Below are positions 49,082 to 57,596 of a stretch of 64,000 bases of DNA, piece after piece (the stretch's first letter is position 1; each line of letters opens with the position of its first letter). The DNA is from Variovorax sp. CF079 (GTDB taxonomy: Bacteria > Pseudomonadota > Gammaproteobacteria > Burkholderiales > Burkholderiaceae_C). The notes below the pieces were generated by a model. The model was not told where the DNA came from. It worked only from the letters and a program-made list of their open reading frames with translations, and searched no databases. The stretch covers positions 124,001 to 188,000 of the forward strand of contig NZ_FMZU01000009.1 of assembly GCF_900101545.1 (NCBI RefSeq). Reading direction: 5' to 3'. A program made the translations under genes and the position numbers.

Positions 49082-49098
49082 ACATACGCCGCGTATAT
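49082..49098. promoter_or_regulatory. TetR operator 2 of the MFS pair
   Basis: ACATACG-CCG-CGTATAT, one mismatch between the arms, 14 bases before the preferred tetR start at 49112. Confidence 0.55.
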
Positions 49099-49111
49099 GA
49101 AAGGAAAAGCA

Positions 49112-49741
49112 ATGGCACACAGACCGCGCAAGGAGATGCTTGCCGAGACACGGGCAAAGCTCGTGGATGCGGCGCGCCAGGCGTTCGGTTCGGTCGGCTA
49201 CGCAGCCGCGTCGATGGACGACTTCACGGCCGCAGCCGGTCTGACGCGTGGCGCCCTCTATCACCATTTCGGTGACAAGAAGGGGCTGCTTCAGGCGGTC
49301 ATCGCCGAGATCGACGAGGAGATGTCGCAACGTCTGCGCGCCATCGCTGCCAAGGCGAAGGACCCGTGGCGCGGCTTCGTCGATGAAAACATCGCCTACA
49401 TCGAGATGGCCCTGGAGCCCGAGATCCGGCGCATCGTCATGCGCGACGGCCCCGCGGTGCTCGGTGATCCCTCGACCTGGGCGAGCCAGAGCGAATGCAA
49501 CCGCTCGATGACCGAGGGCCTCAAGAGGCTGAAAAGCGACGGCTTCATCATCGATGTAGATCCGGAGGGTGCCGCCCGTCTGCTCAGCGGAGCCGCGTTG
49601 CACGCGGCGCAATGGATCGCCAATGCGGACGATCCGGCCGCCACGTCGAAGCGCGCGGTGAAGGCGTTCAAGGCGTTGCTGAACGGGCTTCTCGTCGAGG
49701 GCGCGAAAATGTCGCGGCGGCGGGTCAGTAGGACGTGCTGA
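49112..49741 (+). CDS. TetR/AcrR-family transcriptional regulator
   Basis: 209 residues from ATG 49112 (earlier in-frame starts lie inside the operators). The DNA-binding domain is AETRAKLVDAARQAFGSVGY, DDFTAAAGLTRGALYHHFGD with KKGLLQAVI. The C-terminal ligand domain includes EPEIRRIVMRDGPAVLGDPS. It is divergent from and probably represses the MFS exporter. Confidence 0.93.
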   Translation: MAHRPRKEMLAETRAKLVDAARQAFGSVGYAAASMDDFTAAAGLTRGALYHHFGDKKGLLQAVIAEIDEEMSQRLRAIAAKAKDPWRGFVDENIAYIEMALEPEIRRIVMRDGPAVLGDPSTWASQSECNRSMTEGLKRLKSDGFIIDVDPEGAARLLSGAALHAAQWIANADDPAATSKRAVKAFKALLNGLLVEGAKMSRRRVSRTC

Positions 49742-49765
49742 CGGCGGCGGAGTTTCTTCGCAGTG

Positions 49766-50155
49766 CTATTCAAACCGTATCTCGGCCACCGTCGGGGCAT
49801 CGGGCCCCTTGGTATTTGAGTTCGCGATGGCGCCGTCTTTCGTGAACCAGTAGCGGCAGCCGGTTCGCATCACCATCGTGACGCACATATAGCCATCGGC
49901 GTTGAGGATCCACGTGCCCGACGCGCTGCCGGGGCCGCTTCGGTTGACGAAGTCGACGTGGCCGTCCGAATGGAATTCCCAGCGCGAGATCATTCCGGTC
50001 GCAAGATTGTTTGAAACTATGGCCCTGCCGATCAAGGTTCTCTCGATCTCGTCCTTGCTCAGAAACACGCGATCCTGGGCTGGCATCGGCTCTTCGGAGA
50101 TGGCGGGCATGGCAGCGATGCACAACAGCATGCGGACGATGCAACGGGTGAACAT
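49766..50155 (-). CDS. Secreted hypothetical protein, DUF995-like
   Basis: 129 residues. Signal peptide MLLCIAAMPAISEEP; the mature part runs LSKDEIERTLIGRAIVSN, RWEFHSDGHVDFVNRSGPGS and GTWILNADGYMCVTM with two cysteines (MCV, GCRYWF). This beta-rich pattern with an acidic start resembles DUF995-type proteins. Function unknown. Confidence 0.65.
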   Translation of the reverse strand: MFTRCIVRMLLCIAAMPAISEEPMPAQDRVFLSKDEIERTLIGRAIVSNNLATGMISRWEFHSDGHVDFVNRSGPGSASGTWILNADGYMCVTMVMRTGCRYWFTKDGAIANSNTKGPDAPTVAEIRFE

Positions 50156-50592
50156 GACGGCCCTCGGCGCCTATTCATAGGGGTTACACCGCAGTAACCA
50201 AAAAGTTCTACCTCTCTGCGTTCCAGGCGCGAGCCATGCACGCGAATCCAGCCTGCTCTGTCCAGCGACGGCGGTGCTCTCTTCGAGCCCGTGAATGTCA
50301 GGCGGCTTCCGTGGTGCCAGCTGGCCAGAAATGCGTAAGGACACGATCTGTGCTCCGGTTGCCTCTCTGCGAGTGGCCGAGAGACGGCGTGAGATCACTT
50401 TGCCGGCCCTTTCGACGTCGCATGTACTCCGGATGTAAGCAACAAACATCGTCCTCCGACCGTTGTGCCGAAAGTGCAATCTCTCGTCCGCACTGCTCCT
50501 ACGTCGCGCATCCCTCGGCGCTGACACGCGAGCTGGGGCGCTGTCGGGAGGATTTGTTCGCTGTCTCTGCAGTTTCAAGCGAAGGGACTTTG
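50156..50592. other. 437-bp region without a convincing gene
   Basis: Both strands hold open frames, but they are Arg/Ser-rich and lack ribosome sites. Base composition is lower in G+C than the flanking genes. The region must contain promoters for the DUF995-like and the YqjD-like genes. I see no hairpin or repeat worth naming. Confidence 0.4.
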
Positions 50593-50865
50593 ATGAATCC
50601 GAAGAACCCCGATGACGCGACCCCAACCGTCGCGGATGAAGCCAGTGCCGTTGTTGACGACGAGCAGGTGATATCGAAAACGCTGCCTTGCACACCGATA
50701 CCGGTGGGCGCAGCGCCACTCAAGGCCCATGTCGATCGAGCGCTGGGCGTGACGCGCGAATTCGTGATCGAGCAGCCCGTGCGAGCGGTGCTGATCGCTG
50801 CTGCCGCAGGTGCTGCGCTGTCCGCCTTGGCGAGCGTCTGGTTGCGCGACGACCTGGATCGCTAG
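50593..50865 (+). CDS. YqjD/ElaB-like small membrane-anchored protein
   Basis: 90 residues. A soluble N-terminal stretch (MNPKNPDDATPTVADEASAV) precedes the C-terminal REFVIEQPVRAVLIAAAAGA and ALSALASVWL segment, the pattern of DUF883 ribosome-associated or stress-type proteins. The tail is a single membrane segment. GAAGGGAC precedes ATG 50593. Its stop overlaps that of the convergent SYLF gene by 4 bases. Confidence 0.6.
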   Translation: MNPKNPDDATPTVADEASAVVDDEQVISKTLPCTPIPVGAAPLKAHVDRALGVTREFVIEQPVRAVLIAAAAGAALSALASVWLRDDLDR

Positions 50866-51446
50866 AGCTGAACCTCGGTGATCTTCGCGCCGTGGAGCGA
50901 AACGCCGGCCTCCAGGCCCACATTGGTCAACACGAAGCCGACCACCGGTTGGCGGATCGTGTTGGTATCGATTCTGCCGTTGGCCCCGATGGTCGCGGCG
51001 GCTACCGTGGCGTCCGCCCCAGCCGTCCAGCCCTTGCTGTTGCGGAACTTGTCCAGCGCTTCCTGGGTGGTGAACAGATAGATCATTGCCTTCGACTGCG
51101 CGCCGGCCTGGAAGCCGATCGAGCCCGCCGTCGTGCTGTAGTAGGCCTGGGTGCGGCCGCCGACGCGCAGCGCGCCCCGGCCGTACTCGGCGCCGATCCC
51201 CAGCTTCGCGCCAACCACCGACGGGAACACCAGCACGCCCCTGGACTTGGCCACCAGCTCGCGTGAATCCGGTACGGCGTCGTAAAGCTTGGACAGGGAG
51301 GCGTCGACCTGCGCGTCGATGGACGTCCGCGAAGAAGCGGTGCTTGCACGGTCGTCGGGACGTGTCGTGGTGCAGCCGACGAAGGCAATGCTGCAGGCGG
51401 CAAGAGCTGCCGCGGTGCAGAAGGTTCGGAGATTGATGGCGTTCAT
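50862..51446 (-). CDS. SYLF (YSC84)-domain lipoprotein
   Basis: 194 residues. A lipoprotein signal (TAAALAACSIAFVGC, lipobox FVGC) is followed by the SYLF domain: ELVAKSRGVLVFPSVVGAKL, GIGAEYGRGALRVGG, STTAGSIGFQAGAQSKAMIY and NVGLEAGVSLHGAKI. The eukaryotic homologues bind phosphoinositides; bacterial ones are outer-membrane-associated proteins of unknown function. ATG 51446 is the start nearest to the signal peptide. Confidence 0.9.
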   Translation of the reverse strand: MNAINLRTFCTAAALAACSIAFVGCTTTRPDDRASTASSRTSIDAQVDASLSKLYDAVPDSRELVAKSRGVLVFPSVVGAKLGIGAEYGRGALRVGGRTQAYYSTTAGSIGFQAGAQSKAMIYLFTTQEALDKFRNSKGWTAGADATVAAATIGANGRIDTNTIRQPVVGFVLTNVGLEAGVSLHGAKITEVQL

Positions 51447-51562
51447 GGCTCGCTCCTTTCCAGCATCAAAAGTGCGAGCCCTGACTCCTGATGGTGCAAG
51501 CCTGTTGCGCATGACGATGTAGGACGACCCTCCACGCGGGCATGCGTTGAGACGGCGCAACG

Positions 51563-51751
51563 TCATTCCACGCCTCGTCCGCTGTCACGGTCTTCCCGGG
51601 CCATGCGCGCGACCTCGTCGGCGAAGGCCATGAGTTCGCTCGACAGCGTCTCGCCGGGCGCCAGCACGCCGAAGCGCTCGGCCAGGGCCTGGTAAACCGC
51701 CCGCTGGGACGCCAAGCCGGGTGGAAGTGGAATATTGGGGTTTTCGGGCAT
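51563..51751 (-). CDS. Small hypothetical protein
   Basis: 62 residues, starting MPENPNIPLPPGLASQRAVY then QALAERFGVLAPGETLSSEL. Mostly helical, soluble. A CAGGAG ribosome site lies upstream of ATG 51751. Longer starts exist at 51832 but lack such a site. Function unknown; probably co-transcribed with the next gene. Confidence 0.6.
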   Translation of the reverse strand: MPENPNIPLPPGLASQRAVYQALAERFGVLAPGETLSSELMAFADEVARMAREDRDSGRGVE

Positions 51752-51807
51752 CGTGGGCTCCTGTGGAGTGGTCAAACTTTCTTCGCGCGCTCGCCTGGCG
51801 TGGGTTT

Positions 51808-52236
51808 CTACGCTTGATTGGATACGAGCCATTCATCCACGCAAGCCCCGAACAGCGCGATGTTCTCGTCGACTTCGTCATGCAGGAACCGTCGCGCTCC
51901 GGCCTGGGCCACCGTGTCGGCTGCTATCCAGGCTTCCTGCGCATCGACGCTCGCAGGAGGAGCGGAAGCGCCCCACACCTGCGCGAAGATCGCGAGGGTT
52001 TCGGCGGCCGACAGATCGACCCAGATCATTCCTACCTTGGAGAGGATGCCCGGGCCGTCGCTCAGATCGATGCCGGTGAGTACGTGGCCGCCCTCTTCGA
52101 CGATCACCGGGCTCAGGCCACCGCGCAGCATGACGCGCAGCAGATCCTTCGGCTCGGCGCGGCGAATCCACTCGTCCGCTCGCCGGACCAACTGCGCGGC
52201 GATGTCTGCCTTGTCGGGATGCGCGTGCTTAAGCAT
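51808..52236 (-). CDS. Hypothetical protein
   Basis: 142 residues. HAHPDKADIAAQLVRRADEW, GGLSPVIVEEGGHVLTGIDL and DEVDENIALFGACVDEWLVS. Soluble, alpha/beta composition, no recognised motif. It starts close to the HTH-TPR gene, divergently, and is followed by the small gene above. Confidence 0.5.
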   Translation of the reverse strand: MLKHAHPDKADIAAQLVRRADEWIRRAEPKDLLRVMLRGGLSPVIVEEGGHVLTGIDLSDGPGILSKVGMIWVDLSAAETLAIFAQVWGASAPPASVDAQEAWIAADTVAQAGARRFLHDEVDENIALFGACVDEWLVSNQA

Positions 52237-52393
52237 GTCGTTGCGATGAGGCGGGCGGGTCCTTTCGCATTAGCCTGCGTTCCATGGTGCATATCGCGCG
52301 CTCGATGACCGGTAGGCAAAGCTGCTTACGCTTCGAAGTCCTGTTCCTGCAAACAGGCGCGGCGCGGGATCAGCGGTGGGGTAGCCTGTCGTC

Positions 52394-53614
52394 ATGGACT
52401 CCCTGATCGCCGCCTCCGCGCGCGCCCTCGCCGCCGGTGACGCGCTCGGCGCCCTCAAGCGGGTTGCCCTGCGCGACGACCCGCCGGCGCTGGCCCTGCG
52501 CGGCATCGCCATGGCCCAGCTCGGCGAGCACCCGCGCGCCCGCGAGCTCCTGCGGCTCGCCGCCCGCGGCTTCGGCGCCCACGAGGCGCTGGCGCGCGCT
52601 CGCTGCGTCGTTGCGGAGGCCGAGGTGGCGCTGGCCATGCGCGACCTCGGCGGCTCGCCGCGCTCGCTGGCGGCAGCCTCGGCCACGCTCGAGGCGCACG
52701 CCGACCATGCCAACGCGCTGCAGGCGCGGCTGATCGCGGCGCGCCGGCTCCTGCTGCTCGGCCGCCTCGACGAGGCCGCGGCCACGCTGGCGCCGCTCGA
52801 TGCGCGCGGCCTGCCGCCGTCGCTGGCGGCGGTGGCCGAGCTGGCCGCGGCCGAGCTCGCGCTGCGCTCGCTGCGCCCCGGCCCGGCGCAGGCGGCGCTC
52901 GCCCGCGCGCACGAGGCGGCCGATCGTGCACGCGTGCCGGCGCTCCTGGCCGAGGTGGCGGAGGCGCGGGCTGCGCTCGATCGTCCCGCCGCCCGGCGCC
53001 TGTCCAACGGCGGCGAGCAGGCGCTGCGCCTCGACGAGGTCGCAGCGCTCCTGGCCTCGGACGCGCTGGTGGTTGACGCCTGCCGTCGCGGGGTGGGTGC
53101 CGGCGACGCGTGGCGGCCGCTGGCGCGCCGGCCGGTGCTGTTCGCGTTGGCGCGTGCGCTCGCCGAGGCGTGGCCCGGCGATATCGATCGCGAAGCCTTG
53201 ATCGCGTGCGCGTTCCGCACCCGCCACCCCGACGAGACACATCGAGCGCGCCTGCGAGTCGAGATCGGCCGCCTGCGCGCGCTCGTCGCAGCGCTGGCGC
53301 AAGTCGAGGCCACCGCGCGCGGCTTCGTCCTCAGGCCGCGCGACGCGCGCGATGTCGTCGTCCTGGCGCCGCCCATCGACGGCGAGCAGGCATCGTTGGT
53401 GGCGCTGCTCTCCGACGGCGCGGCCTGGTCGACCTCGGCCCTGGCGCTGGCCCTGGGCGCCAGTCAGCGCACCGTCCAGCGCGCGCTCGTCGAGCTCGAG
53501 GCAGAGGGGAGGGTGCGCGCTATCGGGCGGGCGCGGGCGCAGCGCTGGCTCGCGCCGCCGCTGGCCGGATTCACGACGATCTTGTTACTCCCCGCTGCGC
53601 TCGCGCTTGATTAG
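52394..53614 (+). CDS. TPR-containing regulator with C-terminal helix-turn-helix
   Basis: 406 residues. The first 200 are repeated alanine- and leucine-rich helical pairs (MAQLGEHPRARELLRLAARG, HANALQARLIAARRLLLLGR), i.e. TPR-like. The middle has a winged-helix-like RARLRVEIGRLRALVAALAQ, and the end a second one (TSALALALGASQRTVQRALV). It is very high in G+C with strong Ala/Arg bias. It lies upstream of the propeller and DUF899 genes and may regulate them. The family resembles regulators seen in myxobacteria and Burkholderiales. Confidence 0.7.
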   Translation: MDSLIAASARALAAGDALGALKRVALRDDPPALALRGIAMAQLGEHPRARELLRLAARGFGAHEALARARCVVAEAEVALAMRDLGGSPRSLAAASATLEAHADHANALQARLIAARRLLLLGRLDEAAATLAPLDARGLPPSLAAVAELAAAELALRSLRPGPAQAALARAHEAADRARVPALLAEVAEARAALDRPAARRLSNGGEQALRLDEVAALLASDALVVDACRRGVGAGDAWRPLARRPVLFALARALAEAWPGDIDREALIACAFRTRHPDETHRARLRVEIGRLRALVAALAQVEATARGFVLRPRDARDVVVLAPPIDGEQASLVALLSDGAAWSTSALALALGASQRTVQRALVELEAEGRVRAIGRARAQRWLAPPLAGFTTILLLPAALALD

Positions 53615-53659
53615 AGTTGTCTCCAGGCGCCGATCCGAGGCGCACCACAAGGAGCAACG

Positions 53660-54328
53660 ATGAGCAGCAAGGACAGACCTCAGGCAACGGCGCGTGCGGC
53701 CGAGATCGTGCGCGAGTACGGTCCCTTCCCTGGGGCCGACAGCGTGCACGGCGTGACCCACGATGGCCAGCGCGTCTGGGCCGCCACCGGGGCCAGCCTG
53801 ATCGCCTTCGATCCCGAGAGCGGCGAGCCCACGCGCACGCTGGCCCACGCCTGCGACGCCGGCACCGCCTTCGACGGCACGCACCTCTATCAGATCGCCG
53901 AGGCACGCATCGACAAGATCGATCCTGTCAGCGGCGACGTGGTGGCCTCCATCCCGGCGCCCGGCAAGGGGAGCGACTCGGGGCTCACCTGGGCTGAGGG
54001 CAGTCTGTGGGTGGGCCAGTACCGCGATCGCAAGATCCACCAGATCGATCCGGCGACCGGCGCAGTCATTCGCACCATCGAGTCCAACCGCTTCGTCACC
54101 GGCGTGACCTGGGTCGACGGCGAGCTGTGGCACGGGACATGGGAAGGCGACGAGAGCGAACTCCGCCGCATCGACCCGAAGAGCGGCACCGTGCTCGAGC
54201 GGCTGGAGATGCCGCACGGCATCGGCGTCAGCGGGCTCGAGTCCGACGGGGCCGATCTCTTCTATTGCGGCGGCGGCGCGAGCGGAAAGGTCCGCGCCGT
54301 GCGGCGTCCGAAAGGCCTCAGGTCATAA
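53660..54328 (+). CDS. Six-bladed beta-propeller, glutamine-cyclotransferase-like
   Basis: 222 residues, no signal peptide. Repeated blade strands: GVTHDGQRVWAATGASLIAF, GTAFDGTHLYQIAEARIDKI, GLTWAEGSLWVGQYRDRKIH and GVTWVDGELWHGTWEGDESE. Each about 40 residues, matching the glutamine cyclotransferase/YncE fold. Catalytic activity is not certain. It sits 17 bases from a DUF899 gene and is probably co-transcribed. Confidence 0.75.
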   Translation: MSSKDRPQATARAAEIVREYGPFPGADSVHGVTHDGQRVWAATGASLIAFDPESGEPTRTLAHACDAGTAFDGTHLYQIAEARIDKIDPVSGDVVASIPAPGKGSDSGLTWAEGSLWVGQYRDRKIHQIDPATGAVIRTIESNRFVTGVTWVDGELWHGTWEGDESELRRIDPKSGTVLERLEMPHGIGVSGLESDGADLFYCGGGASGKVRAVRRPKGLRS

Positions 54329-54344
54329 AGCAAAGGAGCACACC

Positions 54345-55115
54345 ATGAACACCACCGAAACAAGCACAGTGAACCATCCCGTCGTGTCGAAGGAGCGATG
54401 GGTTGCCGAGCGCAAGACGCTGCTGGCCCGCGAAAAGGAGCTGACGCACCTGCGCGACCAGATCGCCCGCGAGCGCCGCGCGCTGCCGTGGGAGCGCATC
54501 GAGAAGGACTACGTCTTCGACGCGCACGAAGGCCGCCGCGCGCTCGCCGACCTCTTCGAGGGCCGCCGCCAGCTGCTGGTGCAGCACTTCATGCTCGGCC
54601 CGGGATGGGAGCAAGGGTGCCCGAGCTGCTCCTACATGGCCGACCACACCGACGGCATGAACGTGCACCTGGCGCATCGCGACGTCACGTTCGTGGCCAT
54701 CTCGCGCGCGCCGCTGGCCGAGATCGAGCGCTTTCGCCGGCGCATGGGCTGGCAGTTCAAGTGGGTGTCCTCTAACGGCAGCGACTTCAACTACGACTTC
54801 GGCGTCAGCTTCACGCCGGAGGAAGTGGCCAAGGGCAAGCTCCACTACAACTACGGCGAGTGGCCCCTCGCTGGGGAGGAGTGGCCCGGCATCAGCGTGT
54901 TCTATAAGGACGACGCGGGCGAAGTCTTCCACACCTACTCGACCTACGGGCGCGGCGTGGAAGTGATGATGGGCACCTACAACCTGCTGGACCTCACGCC
55001 CAAGGGCCGCGACGAAAACGCGGGCCAGGGCATGGCATGGGTGCGCCACCACGACCGCTACGAGCCGGCACCGGCCGCGAAGCCGGCCGCTGCGGCCGGA
55101 TCGTCCTGCCACTGA
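54345..55115 (+). CDS. DUF899-family (thioredoxin-like fold) protein
   Basis: 256 residues. It starts HPVVSKERWVAERKTLLARE and has the family regions LVQHFMLGPGWEQGCPSCSY, a Cys-x-x-Cys in GCPSCS, FRRRMGWQFKWVSSNGSDFN and GTYNLLDLTPKGRDE. DUF899 proteins have a thioredoxin-like fold and unknown function. The C-terminal tail PAPAAKPAAAAGSS is Ala/Pro rich and ends Cys-His. A paralogue lies at 60988-61689. Confidence 0.88.
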   Translation: MNTTETSTVNHPVVSKERWVAERKTLLAREKELTHLRDQIARERRALPWERIEKDYVFDAHEGRRALADLFEGRRQLLVQHFMLGPGWEQGCPSCSYMADHTDGMNVHLAHRDVTFVAISRAPLAEIERFRRRMGWQFKWVSSNGSDFNYDFGVSFTPEEVAKGKLHYNYGEWPLAGEEWPGISVFYKDDAGEVFHTYSTYGRGVEVMMGTYNLLDLTPKGRDENAGQGMAWVRHHDRYEPAPAAKPAAAAGSSCH

Positions 55116-55130
55116 CATCGAGCATGCGTC

Positions 55131-55760
55131 ATGGCAAGCCTTTGGCCATGGCTGGCGGTCGCAGGGGTCGGCGCCCTTCACGGGCTGAACCCTGCCACCG
55201 GCTGGATGTGGGCCGCCGCCTGGGGCCTGCGTTCGCGCGATCGGGCGCAGGTGCTGCGGGCCTTGATGCCCATCGCCGTTGGGCATGCCGTGTCGGTTGC
55301 GATCGTGGCCTGCGCCTTTGCACAGGGCATGTCGATGGACCGCACGCTGGTCCAGGGCCTGGCCGGCGCACTGCTCGTCGGCGCGGCGGCCTACCGTTGG
55401 CTGCGCGGCGCCGGGCAGCGCACGCCCATCAGCACGCAGGCCGGCCACGCCGGCATCGCGCTCTGGTCCTTCCTGATGACCACCGCGCACGGGGCCGGGC
55501 TGATGCTGGTGCCGGCGCTCGTGCCGCTGTGCCTTGGCGACAATCCGGCGCGCGAGATCACCGCGTCGGGCTCGCTGGTCCTGGCACTGACGGCCGTCGG
55601 CGTGCACACGGCTGCGATGCTGGTCACGACCGGCGTCATCGCCACCGGCGTGTGCCGCGGCGTCGCCATGCACCCTCGCCTGCTGAGCGGCACGGCGCCG
55701 CGCCAGGCCTGGACCGCGGCCCTGGCCCTCACCGGCGTGCTGTTGATGGCGCTTCGCTAG
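55131..55760 (+). CDS. Polytopic membrane protein
   Basis: 209 residues with five or six membrane segments: GVGALHGLNPATGWMWAAAW, LMPIAVGHAVSVAIVACAFA, HAGIALWSFLMTTAHGAGLM and TAVGVHTAAMLVTTGVIAT. His residues in the first, second and later segments (LHGLNP, VGHAV, TAHGAG) suggest metal or proton transport like NicO/HupE permeases, but I am not sure. It follows DUF899 and its stop overlaps that of the convergent quinone reductase. Confidence 0.65.
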   Translation: MASLWPWLAVAGVGALHGLNPATGWMWAAAWGLRSRDRAQVLRALMPIAVGHAVSVAIVACAFAQGMSMDRTLVQGLAGALLVGAAAYRWLRGAGQRTPISTQAGHAGIALWSFLMTTAHGAGLMLVPALVPLCLGDNPAREITASGSLVLALTAVGVHTAAMLVTTGVIATGVCRGVAMHPRLLSGTAPRQAWTAALALTGVLLMALR

Positions 55761-56533
55761 CAAGCAGATTCGACATGCGCCGGCAGTCCGCTCTGGCCGA
55801 CGGCGACATGGCTTGCCAGCACATGGCCGTCCGGATAGTCTCCGCCGTTCTGCCGCCGGAAGGGAATGGGTGCGTCCTCGAAGAGGCCCGCTAGACGCGA
55901 ACGCCAGGCTTCCTTCGTCGCGCTCAGCGCTTCCCCTCTCATGCGCCCGGCGCCATAGGCCGCAAAGGTCGGCAGCACGTCGAAGCCAGGGAAGTAGAGC
56001 GAGCCGTGCGTGATGGGAAAGAGCAGCTGCTCGAGCGGCCCGTTGATGCCTCGCGGCGAATAGTCCTTCGCCGGCCCACCGGCCGCGACGCACAGCATGG
56101 CCCGCTTGCCCTTGAAGGCGCCATCGCCGTAGCGATATGTGTTGCCGGCGTTCTTGTAGCCATACGCGAGGCCGTAGGCCCACACCCTGTCCAGCCAGCC
56201 CTTCATGATGGCCGGCATGCCGTACCACCAAAGCGGAAACTGAAAGATGACTGCGTCCGCGGCAAGCACTTTCTGCTGCTCCGCGGCGATGTCGGCGGCC
56301 TGGCGTCCGTTGGCATAGGAATGCCCGGACTCGTCCACGAAGGACAGCCGCTGCGAATCGGCACGGGCGGGGAAGTCGTGTTCGTCGAACACGGCTTTCC
56401 AGCGCATGCCGTACAGGTCCGACTGCAGCACTGCATGCCCTTGCTGCCGAAGCGTCTGCCGGGAGACCTCGACCAGCTGCCGGGTCAGCGATGTGGGCTC
56501 GGGGTGGGCATGGACGATCAAGACTTTCTTCAT
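55757..56533 (-). CDS. NAD(P)H quinone reductase, flavodoxin-fold
   Basis: 258 residues. KKVLIVHAHPEPTSLTRQLV, DLYGMRWKAVFDEHDFPAR and AVIFQFPLWWYGMPAIMKGW with VLCVAAGGPAKDYSPRG are the flavodoxin_2/NQO1 pattern. It transfers two electrons from NAD(P)H via FAD to quinones and probably detoxifies them. ATG 56533 lies opposite a LysR gene; together they form a regulator/target pair. Confidence 0.9.
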   Translation of the reverse strand: MKKVLIVHAHPEPTSLTRQLVEVSRQTLRQQGHAVLQSDLYGMRWKAVFDEHDFPARADSQRLSFVDESGHSYANGRQAADIAAEQQKVLAADAVIFQFPLWWYGMPAIMKGWLDRVWAYGLAYGYKNAGNTYRYGDGAFKGKRAMLCVAAGGPAKDYSPRGINGPLEQLLFPITHGSLYFPGFDVLPTFAAYGAGRMRGEALSATKEAWRSRLAGLFEDAPIPFRRQNGGDYPDGHVLASHVAVGQSGLPAHVESAC

Positions 56534-56591
56534 GCACGCAAGTCTCGGTCGCTCGCAGCCATCCGTGAAATCGCAAAATTGTTTGGCTACC

Positions 56592-56606
56592 ATCCATCCA
56601 ATGGAT
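56592..56606. promoter_or_regulatory. Inverted repeat at the lysR start
   Basis: ATCCAT-CCA-ATGGAT, perfect arms, covering the start codon of the LysR gene at 56601. A site for autorepression is possible. Confidence 0.4.
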
Positions 56607-57503
56607 AGCAAACGCCTCGACCTCAATCTGCTGGTCACGCTGGAGGCCTTGCTGGTGGAGCAGAACGTGACGAAGGCGGCCGCCCGCCTGCACCTGAGCC
56701 AACCAGCGGTCAGTGCCCAGTTGAGCCGTCTGCGGGATGTCTTCGATGACCCGCTGCTCATTCCCGCACAGCGAGGGATGACGCCGACCGCCAAGGCGGT
56801 CGACCTGCTCGACCCGCTGCGCCAGGCCCTCGATCAGCTTCGTGCCACGGTCGCCGCCCACAGCAACTTCAACCCTGCCAAGGCCAGGCTGACCGTCGCC
56901 ATCGCCTGCACGGACTACCTGCACGCCGCGCTGGTCAAGCCGCTCGTCGTGCAACTCAGGACGAAGGCGCCCGGGGTGCGTGTGGCGCAGCGCAATCTGG
57001 ACATCCCCGAGTTGGAAGCACAGATGGCGCGCGGCGATGTCGACCTGGCGCTCATGACGCCGCAAGCCGCGCCGCCCAGTCTTCGCACCCGGCATCTGTT
57101 CGACGAGCGCTATGTGCTCATCGGCCGGCGAAAGCACCCGCGGCTGCGGGCCGGGATCACTGTCGAGGAATTTGCCCGGCTGGAGCATGTCGTCGTGTCC
57201 CTTTACGGAGGCGGCTTCGTTACGCCGGTGGACGACGCCCTGGCTGCCTTCGGACTCAAGCGCAACGTGGTGCTGTCGGCGGCTTCGTTCCTGGTCGTCC
57301 CAGATATCGTGTCCCAGTCGGACTTCGTGGCCCTGGTCCCGGAACGGCTGGTACGCGACCGTGCCGACCAGCTGAAGTTGATCGACTGTCCGTTCCCGGT
57401 GGAAGGCTTCGCGGTGGGGATGGTGTGGCACGAGCGCAGCCACGGGCACAGCGGCCAACGCTGGATCCGGGAGACCGTCGCCTCTCTGATCGGTCAATCC
57501 TGA
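56601..57503 (+). CDS. LysR-family transcriptional regulator
   Basis: 300 residues. DLNLLVTLEALLVEQNVTKA and AARLHLSQPAVSAQLSRLRD are the helix-turn-helix, in the NodD/NahR style that starts LDLNLL. The effector domain starts ARLTVAIACTDYLHAALVKP. It is divergent from the quinone reductase and likely controls it. Confidence 0.92.
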   Translation: MDSKRLDLNLLVTLEALLVEQNVTKAAARLHLSQPAVSAQLSRLRDVFDDPLLIPAQRGMTPTAKAVDLLDPLRQALDQLRATVAAHSNFNPAKARLTVAIACTDYLHAALVKPLVVQLRTKAPGVRVAQRNLDIPELEAQMARGDVDLALMTPQAAPPSLRTRHLFDERYVLIGRRKHPRLRAGITVEEFARLEHVVVSLYGGGFVTPVDDALAAFGLKRNVVLSAASFLVVPDIVSQSDFVALVPERLVRDRADQLKLIDCPFPVEGFAVGMVWHERSHGHSGQRWIRETVASLIGQS

Positions 57504-57596
57504 GCGTGCATCCCGCCTTCTGGCGAGCGCTGGAATCTCGCATAAACAGAAACCAAAGGCGTATCCTCGCAAGTTCGCTCCAGAGGGTGGCGAACA

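Noticed and set aside
50171..50719. Minus-strand open frame of 182 codons
   Set aside because: Ser/Arg rich, no ribosome site and no protein-like pattern, overlapping the start of the YqjD-like gene.
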